A stretch of 57,251 bases of DNA, from contig JAEZKJ010000124.1 of NCBI GenBank assembly GCA_023415545.1, positions 1 through 57,251 on the forward strand, written 5' to 3'. The notes below the pieces were generated by a model. The model was not told the origin of the DNA and did no database searches. It saw nothing but the letters and a program-made list of their open reading frames with translations. The DNA is from Bacteroidota bacterium. GTDB taxonomy: Bacteria; Bacteroidota; Bacteroidia; Bacteroidales; Bacteroidaceae. How positions within the stretch are numbered: the stretch's first letter is position 1; each line of letters opens with the position of its first letter. Shown piece after piece: positions 18,549 through 26,936 of the stretch. A program made the translations under genes and the position numbers.

Positions 18549-19727
18549 ATGAACTCTACTGAATATAACAATAGAATTAAAGAGCTATTTAGTGATTACA
18601 ACTCACTTATTGAGAAGCGCAACGAGAAGTTGAAAGAAGAGAACGGAATATATTCACGCTATAAAAATCCAATTATTACAGCAAAACATACTCCTTTGAT
18701 TTGGAGATATGATTTTAATGAAGAGACTAATCCATATCTAATGGAGAGAATAGGGATAAATTCGACCATGAACTCAGGAGCGATAAAGTTTAATGGAAAG
18801 TATATTCTTATTGTTCGAGTTGAAGGTGTAGACAGAAAATCATTCTTTGCAGTAGCCCAGAGTCCTAATGGAATAGATAATTTTCGTTTTTGGGACTACC
18901 CTGTTTCTATACCCGAGGATATTGTTCCAGCCACCAATATCTACGATATGCGCTTAACTGCACATCAAGATGGATGGATTTATGGAATATTCTGTGCCGA
19001 GCGTCCGGACTTTAATGCTCCAAAAGAAGATTTATCTTCAGCTATTGCTAGTGCTGCTATAGCACGTACAAAAGATTTAATAAATTGGCAACGACTACCT
19101 GACTTAAAAGCAAAAAGCCAACAAAGAAATGTTGTTCTTCATCCCGAATTTATTGATGGGAAATACGCATTATATACCCGCCCTCAAGATGAATTTATTA
19201 GTGCAGGAAGTGGGCTAGGCATTGGATTGGCATTAATCGAGGATATAACAAATGCTGAGATTACAGAAGAAAAAATTATAGATCATAGATATTATCATAG
19301 CGTTAAAGAGGTAAAAAATGGAGAAGGTCCTCACCCTTTAAAAAGTGACAAAGGTTGGATACATCTTGCTCATGGAGTACGAAGATGTGCATCCGGATTA
19401 AGATATGTTCTTTATATGTATATGACCTCTTTAAAAGATCCAAGTAAGATTATAGCAGCACCTTCCGGTTACTTTATGGCTCCTGAAGGTGAAGAAAGAG
19501 TGGGTGACGTATCAAATGTTTTATTTTCTAATGGATGGATTGCTGATGAAGATGGAAAAGTATATATTTACTACGCCTCTTCGGATACAATGATGCATGT
19601 TGCTACATCTACTATCGATAAGCTTATTGACTATTGCATGAATACACCACAAGATGGTAGAAGTTCCAAAGCCTCAGTTGATAATATTAAGAACTTGGTT
19701 GACAAAAATCTAAAAATACTGGACTAA
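18549..19727 (+). CDS. GH130 phosphorylase, probable 4-O-beta-D-mannosyl-D-glucose phosphorylase
   Basis: A 392-residue protein without a signal peptide, hence cytoplasmic. The five-bladed GH130 fold is recognisable from NSTMNSGAIKFNGKYILIVRVEG (about 71-93), NIYDMRLTAHQDGWIYG with Asp133 at the place of the family's proton donor, and the GEGPHPLKSDKGWIHLAHGV stretch. Sequence and length are closest to the mannosyl-glucose phosphorylase group (EC 2.4.1.281), which splits beta-Man-1,4-Glc with phosphate to mannose-1-phosphate and glucose. The sugar symporter 4 bases downstream would bring in the disaccharide. The mannobiose 2-epimerase and GH26 mannanase often found with it are absent here. 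Subfamily assignment is by memory of the motif set. Confidence 0.85.
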   Translation: MNSTEYNNRIKELFSDYNSLIEKRNEKLKEENGIYSRYKNPIITAKHTPLIWRYDFNEETNPYLMERIGINSTMNSGAIKFNGKYILIVRVEGVDRKSFFAVAQSPNGIDNFRFWDYPVSIPEDIVPATNIYDMRLTAHQDGWIYGIFCAERPDFNAPKEDLSSAIASAAIARTKDLINWQRLPDLKAKSQQRNVVLHPEFIDGKYALYTRPQDEFISAGSGLGIGLALIEDITNAEITEEKIIDHRYYHSVKEVKNGEGPHPLKSDKGWIHLAHGVRRCASGLRYVLYMYMTSLKDPSKIIAAPSGYFMAPEGEERVGDVSNVLFSNGWIADEDGKVYIYYASSDTMMHVATSTIDKLIDYCMNTPQDGRSSKASVDNIKNLVDKNLKILD

Positions 19728-19731
19728 TAAA

Positions 19732-21141
19732 ATGGCATCTTTAAAGGAGAAAGTAGGTTATGGACTGGGTGATATGTCCTCTTCAATGTTTTGGAAAATA
19801 TTCTCATATTATCTCCCTTTTTTCTACTCAAATATTTTCGGCCTTACTCTTTGCGATGGTGCACTTCTACTGTTAATATCCAAACTTTGGGATGCCATAA
19901 GCGATCCAATCATGGGAATTATAGCTGATAGAACATCAACTAAATGGGGTAAATATCGTCCTTATCTTCTTTGGATAGCCGTACCTTTTGCTATAGCCGG
20001 TATTTTAACATTCACGACTCCCAACTTTTCATATACAGGGAAACTGATATATGCTTATGTCACATATATACTGATGATGACTATATATACAGCAATAAAT
20101 GTTCCATATGGTGCCATGCTTGGAGTAGTAACAAACAGTTCAAAAGAAAAGACTGTTTTTTCATCATTTAGAATGTTTTTTGCTTATGCCGGTAGTTTCA
20201 TCGCAATTGCAGTATTTGAACCTCTTTGCAACTTCTTCAATAAATCAACTCCTAAAATGAATAGTGATGAATTGCTTATTAGCGAACAGGTATCATGGCA
20301 ATATACAATGGTAGTAATTGGAATAATATGTGCTTTTCTCTTTTTTATATGTTTTTTATGGACTAAAGAGAGAGTAGTAACAAATACAAACTGTGATAAA
20401 GCATCTGTGTGGGCTGATATAAAAGCATTATGTTGTAACGGGCCTTGGTGGTTATTACTGTTAACAGCAATATCATCACTACTTTTTAACTCAATACGAG
20501 GAGGTACAGCTGCTTATTTTTTTCAAAACTATGTTGGAAATAATAATTTACTATGGAGTAATGGTGAAGATGAAGTGAGGTTAACTACATGCATATATTT
20601 ATCAATAGGTGAAATCGCCAATATGATTGGTGTTATTTTAGCTGTACCCATTTCATTAATAATAGGTAAAAAATTTACATATATGTTTGCCATGTCTTTG
20701 GCTGCAATAATGAGTATACTCTTCTACTATGTATCTGGAGCGTGGATTTATTTAATACTTCAAGTTTTCATCTCAATAATGGCCGGTATGACATTCCCTC
20801 TATTGTGGAGTATGTATGCTGATGTAGCCGACTACTCCGAACTAAAAAATGGAAGAAGTTCTATAGGATTGATATTCTCATCATCTACCATGGCACAAAA
20901 ATTTGGAGGTGCCTTTGGAAGTGCTTTAATACTATGGTTACTCTCCTTTTATGGATATAATACAACAATAAATATAGTACAAAATTCGAATGCTCTTTTC
21001 GGACTAAACATACTTATGAGTTGGATTCCCGGACTATCATGTATAATAGCTATCGTAGCTCTGCTATTTTATCCTTTAACTGAAAATAAGATGAAAAAGA
21101 TAGATGCACAATTATACTATAGAAGAGAAAATATTATATGA
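19732..21141 (+). CDS. GPH-family sugar:cation symporter
   Basis: A 469-residue inner-membrane transporter of the glycoside-pentoside-hexuronide branch of the major facilitator superfamily, with about twelve hydrophobic segments. Diagnostic features are the N-terminal GYGLGDMSSSMFWK, the loop SKLWDAISDPIMGIIADRT followed by TKWGKYRPYLLW, and the second-half MYADVADYSELKNGRSS segment. It lies 4 bases after the GH130 gene, so the two form an uptake-plus-phosphorolysis module for a beta-linked disaccharide, probably mannosyl-glucose or mannobiose. Substrate is inferred from that neighbour. Confidence 0.9.
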   Translation: MASLKEKVGYGLGDMSSSMFWKIFSYYLPFFYSNIFGLTLCDGALLLLISKLWDAISDPIMGIIADRTSTKWGKYRPYLLWIAVPFAIAGILTFTTPNFSYTGKLIYAYVTYILMMTIYTAINVPYGAMLGVVTNSSKEKTVFSSFRMFFAYAGSFIAIAVFEPLCNFFNKSTPKMNSDELLISEQVSWQYTMVVIGIICAFLFFICFLWTKERVVTNTNCDKASVWADIKALCCNGPWWLLLLTAISSLLFNSIRGGTAAYFFQNYVGNNNLLWSNGEDEVRLTTCIYLSIGEIANMIGVILAVPISLIIGKKFTYMFAMSLAAIMSILFYYVSGAWIYLILQVFISIMAGMTFPLLWSMYADVADYSELKNGRSSIGLIFSSSTMAQKFGGAFGSALILWLLSFYGYNTTINIVQNSNALFGLNILMSWIPGLSCIIAIVALLFYPLTENKMKKIDAQLYYRRENII

Positions 21142-21238
21142 ATTATCACTGTATTATGTCAAAACAAAGAAAATGTGAATGGATTTAGAAAGTTGTTTTT
21201 GGATAAAAATAGATTTATTGAGTTGATTGGTAAATGAA

Positions 21239-21282
21239 GAAAGTTTTAGTTAAGCAACTAATAGTTGCTTACTAAAACTTTC
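21239..21282. terminator. Long hairpin between convergent transporter and proC genes
   Basis: GAAAGTTTTAGTTAAGCAACT pairs with AGTTGCTTACTAAAACTTTC with a single bulged base and a 3-base loop. The T tract is imperfect on both sides, but the position between convergent operons supports a shared terminator. Confidence 0.65.
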
Positions 21283-21364
21283 CGCTTTATTGTGGTTTTA
21301 TTCATAGAAGTTATTGTCATATAACCTCTTTTTAATAGAGACTAATCAACTATAAAGGCTATTA

Positions 21365-22138
21365 TCACTTTACACTTGCCTTCATTGCTTTAATGATAGC
21401 CGATGTAAATCCTGAATGTTCCAACTCATTTATACCTTTTATTGTAATACCCCCGGGAGTAGTTACTTTATCTATCTCAACAGCAGGATGTGTATCTTGA
21501 TTGAGTAGAAGTTCAGCAGCACCTTTCACCGATTGAGCTATCATTTTCTGTGCATCTTTTGGATAGACTCCCAATTCGATGCCAGCCTGCATGGCAGCCT
21601 GTATATATTTAAGCACATAAGCAATTCCACAAGATGTAAGAGCTGTTGTAGCCCCCATCTGACTCTCGGGAACCAACATTGCAATACCCATCTCATTAAA
21701 AACATCAAGCATAAACTGTTCCTGCTCTTTGCTAGCATTATGACTAGCTATTAGTGTCATGCTTTGCAGATATTTTATAGCGATATTAGGTATAAGTCTG
21801 AATATTGTAATTTCAGAACCTACATTTTCCTCCATCTGTTGGAAAGAGATTCCGGCAGCTACTGAAACTAAAACTTGATTGGAATTTAGTGTGATGAAGC
21901 TTAATATTTGATCAACAAGCCAAGGTTTTACAGCCAAAAAAACTATTTCGGCACCTTCAATAGCTTTCATGTTATCTGAAGTAACATTTATCTGAGGATA
22001 TTCACTCTTCAATTCATCTAACTTTTCAGTAGATGGATCGGATACAGTAATATCACATGTTGCTACCATTTTTCCCTGTGCTAAGCCTCGGGCAATAGCA
22101 CCACCCATGTTTCCAGCTCCAATTATTGTTACTTTCAT
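21365..22138 (-). CDS. proC: Pyrroline-5-carboxylate reductase
   Basis: A 257-residue cytoplasmic enzyme that makes the last step of proline synthesis, reducing 1-pyrroline-5-carboxylate with NAD(P)H. The Rossmann motif GAGNMGGAIARGL (7-19) and the C-terminal dimerisation segment with TTPGGITIKGINELE (about 227-241) are clear, and length is normal for the family. It is the last gene of the argR-GNAT-argG-argC-argD-proC operon, 72 bases after argD. This couples proline and arginine synthesis from glutamate under one promoter. Confidence 0.95.
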   Translation of the reverse strand: MKVTIIGAGNMGGAIARGLAQGKMVATCDITVSDPSTEKLDELKSEYPQINVTSDNMKAIEGAEIVFLAVKPWLVDQILSFITLNSNQVLVSVAAGISFQQMEENVGSEITIFRLIPNIAIKYLQSMTLIASHNASKEQEQFMLDVFNEMGIAMLVPESQMGATTALTSCGIAYVLKYIQAAMQAGIELGVYPKDAQKMIAQSVKGAAELLLNQDTHPAVEIDKVTTPGGITIKGINELEHSGFTSAIIKAMKASVK

Positions 22139-22210
22139 CTCTCCAATATTTTTAATTTAAACTTAACGACTATTTATTATATACAAGATTTGAATAGTAT
22201 TGTTTAACAA

Positions 22211-23332
22211 TTATAATAATTTCTTGAATCGATTCAAAAAATCATTAGCCTCATCCATAGTTAGAGTAAGAGGTGGAAGTAAACGAATAACATTTGTACC
22301 ACTTACTCCTGTAAATACTTTTTCTTCAAAAAGAAGTTTTTTTCGTAACTCTTTTATTGGTTCTTCGAACTCCATGCCTATCATAAGTCCTCTACCTCTT
22401 ACCTCTTTTATTTGAGGCAACTTCTTTAATTCCTGAATAAGATAAGATCCGACTTTTGCAGCATTCTCAATAAGATTCTCCTCTTTCATCACATCGAGTA
22501 CAGCTTTTGCTGCTGCACATGCAAGGTGACTTCCTCCAAATGTTGTACCCAATTGGCCATAAACAGGCTTGAAGTTAGGGCTGATAAGAACAGCTGCCAT
22601 AGGGAATCCGTTAGCAATACCTTTTGCAACAGTTATCATATCGGGACGGATATCAGAATATTGATGAGCAAAGAACTTACCCGAACGACCATATCCCGAC
22701 TGTATTTCATCAAGAATAAGAACAGTATTTGTCTCTTCACACAATACGCTTAACTCCTTTAGGAATTTAGCATCAGGAACTTGAATTCCTCCAACTCCCT
22801 GAATACCCTCAATAATTACAGCACAAACATCTCCATCAATTAATTCAGCTTTCACAGCATCGATATCATTTAAAGGAAGATATGTAACATGACCGTTATT
22901 ATTTATAGGAGCGATAATATTTGGATTGGCAGTAACCTCAACAGCAAGTGAAGTACGTCCATGAAATGCTTTATTGAATGATATTACACGAGTCCTTCCA
23001 TTATAAAAAGAGGCCAATTTAAGAGCATTTTCATTTGCTTCAGCACCACTATTTACAAGGAAAAGTTGGTAATCATTATATCCACTCAACTCGCCAAGAC
23101 GGTTTGCAACCTCTTGTTGAAGTTTGTTAACAACAGAGTTTGAATAGAAACCAAGTTCCGAAACTTGCTTGCTGATAGCCTCAACATAATGTGGATGTGA
23201 ATGTCCTATTGATATAACTGCATGACCACCATACAGATCGAGATACTCCTGGCCTTTGTCATCCCACACATGACATCCTTTACCCTTAACTATATTTATA
23301 TCGAACAGTGGATATACGTCGAATAATTTCAT
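22211..23332 (-). CDS. argD: Acetylornithine (or succinylornithine) aminotransferase
   Basis: A 373-residue PLP-dependent class III aminotransferase of arginine synthesis. VNSGAEANENALK (93-105), the PLP-contacting LDEIQSGYGRSG (207-218, Asp208) and the Schiff-base Lys237 in TVAKGIANGFP are all present. Bacteroides fragilis is known to run arginine synthesis through N-succinyl intermediates, so the natural substrate here may be N-succinylornithine; this cannot be read from ArgD itself. It follows argC with a 74-base gap containing a hairpin. Confidence 0.95.
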   Translation of the reverse strand: MKLFDVYPLFDINIVKGKGCHVWDDKGQEYLDLYGGHAVISIGHSHPHYVEAISKQVSELGFYSNSVVNKLQQEVANRLGELSGYNDYQLFLVNSGAEANENALKLASFYNGRTRVISFNKAFHGRTSLAVEVTANPNIIAPINNNGHVTYLPLNDIDAVKAELIDGDVCAVIIEGIQGVGGIQVPDAKFLKELSVLCEETNTVLILDEIQSGYGRSGKFFAHQYSDIRPDMITVAKGIANGFPMAAVLISPNFKPVYGQLGTTFGGSHLACAAAKAVLDVMKEENLIENAAKVGSYLIQELKKLPQIKEVRGRGLMIGMEFEEPIKELRKKLLFEEKVFTGVSGTNVIRLLPPLTLTMDEANDFLNRFKKLL

Positions 23333-23358
23333 AAAACTATCTTTTTAATTATAAAATG

Positions 23359-23393
23359 AAAGTGTGTAGAGAATCTTTCTGCTAACACACTTT
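23359..23393 (-). other. Intercistronic hairpin between argC and argD
   Basis: AAAGTGTGT (23359-23367) and ACACACTTT (23385-23393) form a 9-base stem with a 17-base loop in the 74-base gap. The T tract is short, so it may be a partial terminator, a processing site or a stabiliser rather than an operon end. Confidence 0.4.
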
Positions 23394-23406
23394 TCAACTG
23401 AATATT

Positions 23407-24375
23407 TTAGAATGCCGAAGGCTTAAGTTTCAAACCTACTGTCTCTTCAAAGTTGAACATAAGGTTCATATTATGAACTGCTTGTCCGCTGGCACCTTTT
23501 AGCAAATTGTCAATACATGTAATAATTAGCAGTTTGTTTCCATGCTTTTCAAGGTGAATAAGAGCCTTGTTGGTATTCACAACCTGCTTCAAATCAATAT
23601 TCTTATCAATGATATGTACAAAAGAATCTTTACAGTAGTACTCTTCATAAAGTTTTACAACTTCATCGATTTCCAAGTTACATTTCACTACCAATGTAGC
23701 AAAGATACCACGTGCAAAGTCACCACGATAAGGTATAAAGTCTATATCTGAATCAAAACTATTTTGCAACTGTTTGAGCGACTGCTTAATCTCAGGGATA
23801 TGTTGGTGAGAAAAAGGTTTATATACACTCATATTATTGTTTCTCCAACTAAAGTGACTTGTTGCACCAGGTTTAACACCTGCTCCGGTACTTCCTGTGA
23901 TTGCATTAACAGTGATATCATCATTTAAAAGAAGATGTTTGGCAAGTGGTAACAATCCAAGTTGAATAGCTGTGGCAAAACATCCCGGATTGGCAACATG
24001 TTTGCTTTTGCAAATGGAACGTCTGTTAAGTTCTGGCAATCCATATACAAAGTCATGCTCATCACTTTCCAAACGATAGTCCATAGAGAGGTCAATAATT
24101 TTTAAATCCTCAGGAATGTTATGGCTCTCCATGAATTTCTTTGTATCTCCATGTGCTGTACAGAAGAATAAAAGATCTATTTCATCGAGTGGCAACTGAT
24201 CAGTAAAGCATAAATCAGTCTCACCATAAAGTCCCTCGTGAACATCAGTAATTTTGTTTCCTGCATTGCTGCTGCTATTTACAAACTTTATTTCTACTTC
24301 CGGATGATTCAAAAGCAGACGAATAAGTTCACCTGCAGTATACCCTGCTCCACCAATAATTCCTGTTTTTATCAT
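23407..24375 (-). CDS. argC: N-acetyl-gamma-glutamyl-phosphate reductase
   Basis: A 322-residue NADPH-dependent reductase of arginine synthesis. It has the nucleotide-binding start IIGGAGYTAGELIRLL (6-21), the catalytic Cys132 in VANPGCFATA, and the SGASGQAVHN-type dimer segment near the C-terminus (GASGQAVHNMNLM). The gene starts 2 bases after the argG stop codon, indicating translational coupling. Length fits the short ArgC class. Confidence 0.96.
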   Translation of the reverse strand: MIKTGIIGGAGYTAGELIRLLLNHPEVEIKFVNSSSNAGNKITDVHEGLYGETDLCFTDQLPLDEIDLLFFCTAHGDTKKFMESHNIPEDLKIIDLSMDYRLESDEHDFVYGLPELNRRSICKSKHVANPGCFATAIQLGLLPLAKHLLLNDDITVNAITGSTGAGVKPGATSHFSWRNNNMSVYKPFSHQHIPEIKQSLKQLQNSFDSDIDFIPYRGDFARGIFATLVVKCNLEIDEVVKLYEEYYCKDSFVHIIDKNIDLKQVVNTNKALIHLEKHGNKLLIITCIDNLLKGASGQAVHNMNLMFNFEETVGLKLKPSAF

Positions 24376-24377
24376 TA

Positions 24378-25583
24378 TTAAATATTTTCGTCTTTATGGT
24401 TATTATAATATACACGCAAAGGTGTTGAAGTTACTTTAATAAATCCTTTAGCATCTTCGGCTGTCCATCCCTTCTGCATCTCACCATATTCACCGAATTT
24501 AGTCTTAACAAGGTCATCTTTTGAATCAACGCCAATAGTTGAGAATGAAAGTGGGCGTAGTTCAAGAATTGCTGTTCCATTAACATTACGTTGTGACTCT
24601 TCAAGCATAGCTTCAATGTCGCGCATCACAGGTTCCAGATATTGGCTTTCGTGAAGGAACATTCCATACCAGTTAGCAACCTGATCCTTCCAATATTGTT
24701 GCCATTTACTTAAAGTATATTTCTCAAGGAAACGGTGTGCACCAATAATAAGCATAGGAGCAGCAGCTTCGAAACCTACTCTACCCTTAATACCGATTAT
24801 TGTATCACCTACGTGCATGTCACGACCAATACCATAAGCTGCTCCAATCTCCTCAACTTTTAAAATGGCTTTAATAGGATCATCAAATACCTCTCCATTT
24901 ACAGCCTTTAATTCACCCTTTTCAAAAGTTAATCTGAGTTCTTCGCTACCACTTTTGGTAACTTGTTTAAGATATGCCGACTCAGGTAATCCTTGTGTTG
25001 AGTCAAGTATTTCACCACCACAAATAGATGTTCCCCAAAGTCCTACATTATATGAATATTTCAATTTAGTGAAGTCAGCTTCAAAACCATTCTTTTTAAG
25101 ATATTCAATCTCTTCATTTCGGCTTAAAGCATTGTCACGAGTAAGTGTTATTATCTCTACATCTGGAGCCAAAACAAGGAAAGTCATATCAAAACGAATT
25201 TGGTCATTACCTGCACCTGTTGATCCATGTGCTATTGCATCAGCACCAATTTCGTTTGCATAGCGTGCTATAGCAAGAGCTTGAAATATACGTTCAGAAC
25301 TTACAGAGATAGGATATGTTCCATTACGAAGAACATTACCAAAAACCATATATTTCAAACTTTTCTCATAGTACTCCTGAGTAACATCGATAGTTACATA
25401 AGCTTTAGCACCTAATTTGTATGCATTTTCCTCATTTTGTTTAAGTTGTTCAGGACTGAAACCTCCTGTATTTGCACAAGCAGCGTATACATCATACCCC
25501 TTCTCTTTGGCAAGATACATTACAGTATAAGATGTATCTAGCCCACCACTATATGCAACAACAACTTTTTTCTTAGTTTCCAT
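24378..25583 (-). CDS. argG: Argininosuccinate synthase
   Basis: A 401-residue ATP-dependent ligase joining citrulline and aspartate. The N-type ATP pyrophosphatase P-loop AYSGGLDTSYTV (10-21) is at the usual place. The citrulline/aspartate-binding GSTGAGNDQIRFD (about 120-132) and the FSTIGVDSKDDLVKTKFGEYG C-terminal segment are also present. Gene order places it after a GNAT acetyltransferase (11-base gap) and before argC (2-base gap). Confidence 0.96.
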   Translation of the reverse strand: METKKKVVVAYSGGLDTSYTVMYLAKEKGYDVYAACANTGGFSPEQLKQNEENAYKLGAKAYVTIDVTQEYYEKSLKYMVFGNVLRNGTYPISVSSERIFQALAIARYANEIGADAIAHGSTGAGNDQIRFDMTFLVLAPDVEIITLTRDNALSRNEEIEYLKKNGFEADFTKLKYSYNVGLWGTSICGGEILDSTQGLPESAYLKQVTKSGSEELRLTFEKGELKAVNGEVFDDPIKAILKVEEIGAAYGIGRDMHVGDTIIGIKGRVGFEAAAPMLIIGAHRFLEKYTLSKWQQYWKDQVANWYGMFLHESQYLEPVMRDIEAMLEESQRNVNGTAILELRPLSFSTIGVDSKDDLVKTKFGEYGEMQKGWTAEDAKGFIKVTSTPLRVYYNNHKDENI

Positions 25584-25594
25584 AGCTATATTAT

Positions 25595-26149
25595 TTATTT
25601 TTTATCATTATGTAATGCTGGATCATAAAGCATAGCTGTACAGATACAGAATTTACGATCTTTTGCTTTAAGAATATCATGGTTTATACAACCTTCACAT
25701 CCTTTCCAGAAAGCTTTATCATCAGTAAGCTCGTTGAACGTAACTGGTACATAACCAAGCTCTGTGTTCATCTTCATCACAGCAGCACCACTGGTTAAAG
25801 AGAATATTTTAGCTTTTGGCCATCTTAATCTAGCCAACTGGAATGAAGCTTGTTTTATTCTTTTTGCCAAACCTGTACCTCTGTAATTAGGATGTACAAT
25901 AAGTCCTGAAGTAGCAACATATTGCTTATTACCCCATGATTCAATATAAGTGAAACCGGCAAAAGTATCGCCATCTAATGCAATGATAGCTTTTCCCTCT
26001 TTCATCTTTGTAGCAACATAATCATGAGTACGCTCTGCTATACCGGTACCACGAACCTTAGCAGCCTCTTTTATCGTATCAAGAATTATATCAACGTATA
26101 CCTCATGTGATGCGTCTGCCACCATCACATCAATTTGCATATTATCCAT
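25595..26149 (-). CDS. GNAT acetyltransferase of the arginine operon, probable ArgA-like N-acyl-glutamate synthase
   Basis: A 184-residue single-domain GNAT protein. The acetyl-CoA-binding loop is HPNYRGTGLAKRIKQASFQLA (86-106) and the preceding beta-strands are typical. Position between argR and argG suggests that it performs the first step of arginine synthesis, acylation of glutamate (acetyl or, as in the succinyl route known for B. fragilis, succinyl). The C-terminal tail holds four cysteines, CEGC (151-154) and CIC (168-170), spaced like a metal site, which is unusual for a GNAT enzyme. Family is firm; the reaction is inference from context. Confidence 0.85.
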   Translation of the reverse strand: MDNMQIDVMVADASHEVYVDIILDTIKEAAKVRGTGIAERTHDYVATKMKEGKAIIALDGDTFAGFTYIESWGNKQYVATSGLIVHPNYRGTGLAKRIKQASFQLARLRWPKAKIFSLTSGAAVMKMNTELGYVPVTFNELTDDKAFWKGCEGCINHDILKAKDRKFCICTAMLYDPALHNDKK

Positions 26150-26178
26150 TTCTTTTATTAAACTTAAGGATTGTAATT

Positions 26179-26652
26179 CTAAAAACTAGGAATTATCAAT
26201 GATAATGCCTCTTTTATAGAACTATGGCTATATCCTTCTCGAATTACAAGCAATATAGTATCATCACCTGCAATAGTACCAAGAATTTCGTCAAAATTTT
26301 TGTTATCTATATCATATGCTAAAGAGCTAGCATATCCTGGTCTAGTCTTTATTACAGCTATGTTGGATGAGAATTCAATAGATATAAACCCGTTATGAAT
26401 TAAATTATCATTAATAAGGCTAGGATCCGTCATACGTTTGTACATAGTATTATTAGGTAAAACATAGACGTAATTACCATTCATACTTGCTGCTTTGGCC
26501 ACTTTTAATTGCTTCAAGTCTCTTGATAATGTTGCCTGCGTTAACACAAAACCTTCTTTTGAAAGAGCTTGCAATAACTCCTCTTGACTACCAATTTCAT
26601 TTTTTGAAATAATAATTTTGATAGCATCCAGTCTACTATTCTTACTTTTCAT
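26179..26652 (-). CDS. argR: Arginine repressor
   Basis: A 157-residue ArgR: N-terminal winged helix (SRLDAIKIIISKNEIGSQEELLQALS; DNA-contacting TQATLSRDLKQLKVAK about 37-52) and a C-terminal hexamerisation/arginine-binding domain (TRPGYASSLAYDID; GTIAGDDTILLVIRE). The frame also contains an upstream ATG at 26694, but the -7 box at 26682-26689 puts transcription start downstream of it, so MKSKNSRLD at 26652 is the start. It heads the arginine operon, a 29-base gap before the GNAT gene, so autoregulation with arginine as co-repressor is expected. Confidence 0.95.
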   Translation of the reverse strand: MKSKNSRLDAIKIIISKNEIGSQEELLQALSKEGFVLTQATLSRDLKQLKVAKAASMNGNYVYVLPNNTMYKRMTDPSLINDNLIHNGFISIEFSSNIAVIKTRPGYASSLAYDIDNKNFDEILGTIAGDDTILLVIREGYSHSSIKEALSLIIPSF

Positions 26653-26681
26653 AATCTGTATAATTATTCTTAAACCGACTG

Positions 26682-26711
26682 CAAAATTATACATATTTTG
26701 AATATAAACAA
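26682..26711 (-). promoter_or_regulatory. Promoter of the arginine operon
   Basis: Minus-strand TAATTTTG (26689-26682) fits TAnnTTTG, with TTG at 26711-26709 and 19-base spacing. Predicted start is near 26675, about 23 bases before the argR ATG. Confidence 0.7.
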
Positions 26712-26729
26712 TTAAAAAATTATTTTTTA

Positions 26730-26747
26730 TTTATGTTTATACATAAA
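26730..26747. promoter_or_regulatory. Candidate ARG-box-like operator
   Basis: TTTATGTTTATACATAAA is an 18-base inverted repeat (7-base arms, TTAT spacer), the same overall length as ArgR boxes in other bacteria. It lies just upstream of the -33 element. Further TTTATGC half-sites occur at 26757-26763 and 26769-26775, and a palindrome TTTATGCATAAA at 26834-26845. Link to ArgR is inference. Confidence 0.45.
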
Positions 26748-26904
26748 AAGAGCTGTTTTATGCAATAATTTATGCTTTTATTAATATTTTGAACCATTTC
26801 AATATATGTATAGATTATCATAATTAAATAATATTTATGCATAAAAAATCAGATAAGAGATATATTTGATTCCTTTTTTGTAAATGAGATAAAGAAAAAA
26901 GCGA

Positions 26905-26912
26905 TATCTTTG
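26905..26912 (+). promoter_or_regulatory. Candidate -7 box for lytic transglycosylase gene
   Basis: TATCTTTG matches TAnnTTTG 25 bases before the ATG; a TTTG at 26877-26880 is 24 bases upstream, longer than ideal. Confidence 0.5.
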
Positions 26913-26936
26913 TATAAAAGTGAATAATTGAAAACG

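Noticed and set aside
21142..21364. Possible small gene between transporter and proC
   Set aside because: No start codon with a frame of useful length on either strand; the space is explained by the bidirectional hairpin.
26653..26694. Upstream ATG of argR giving 14 extra residues
   Set aside because: The -7 box at 26682-26689 is inside the extension; ArgR proteins start at the MKSKNSR segment.
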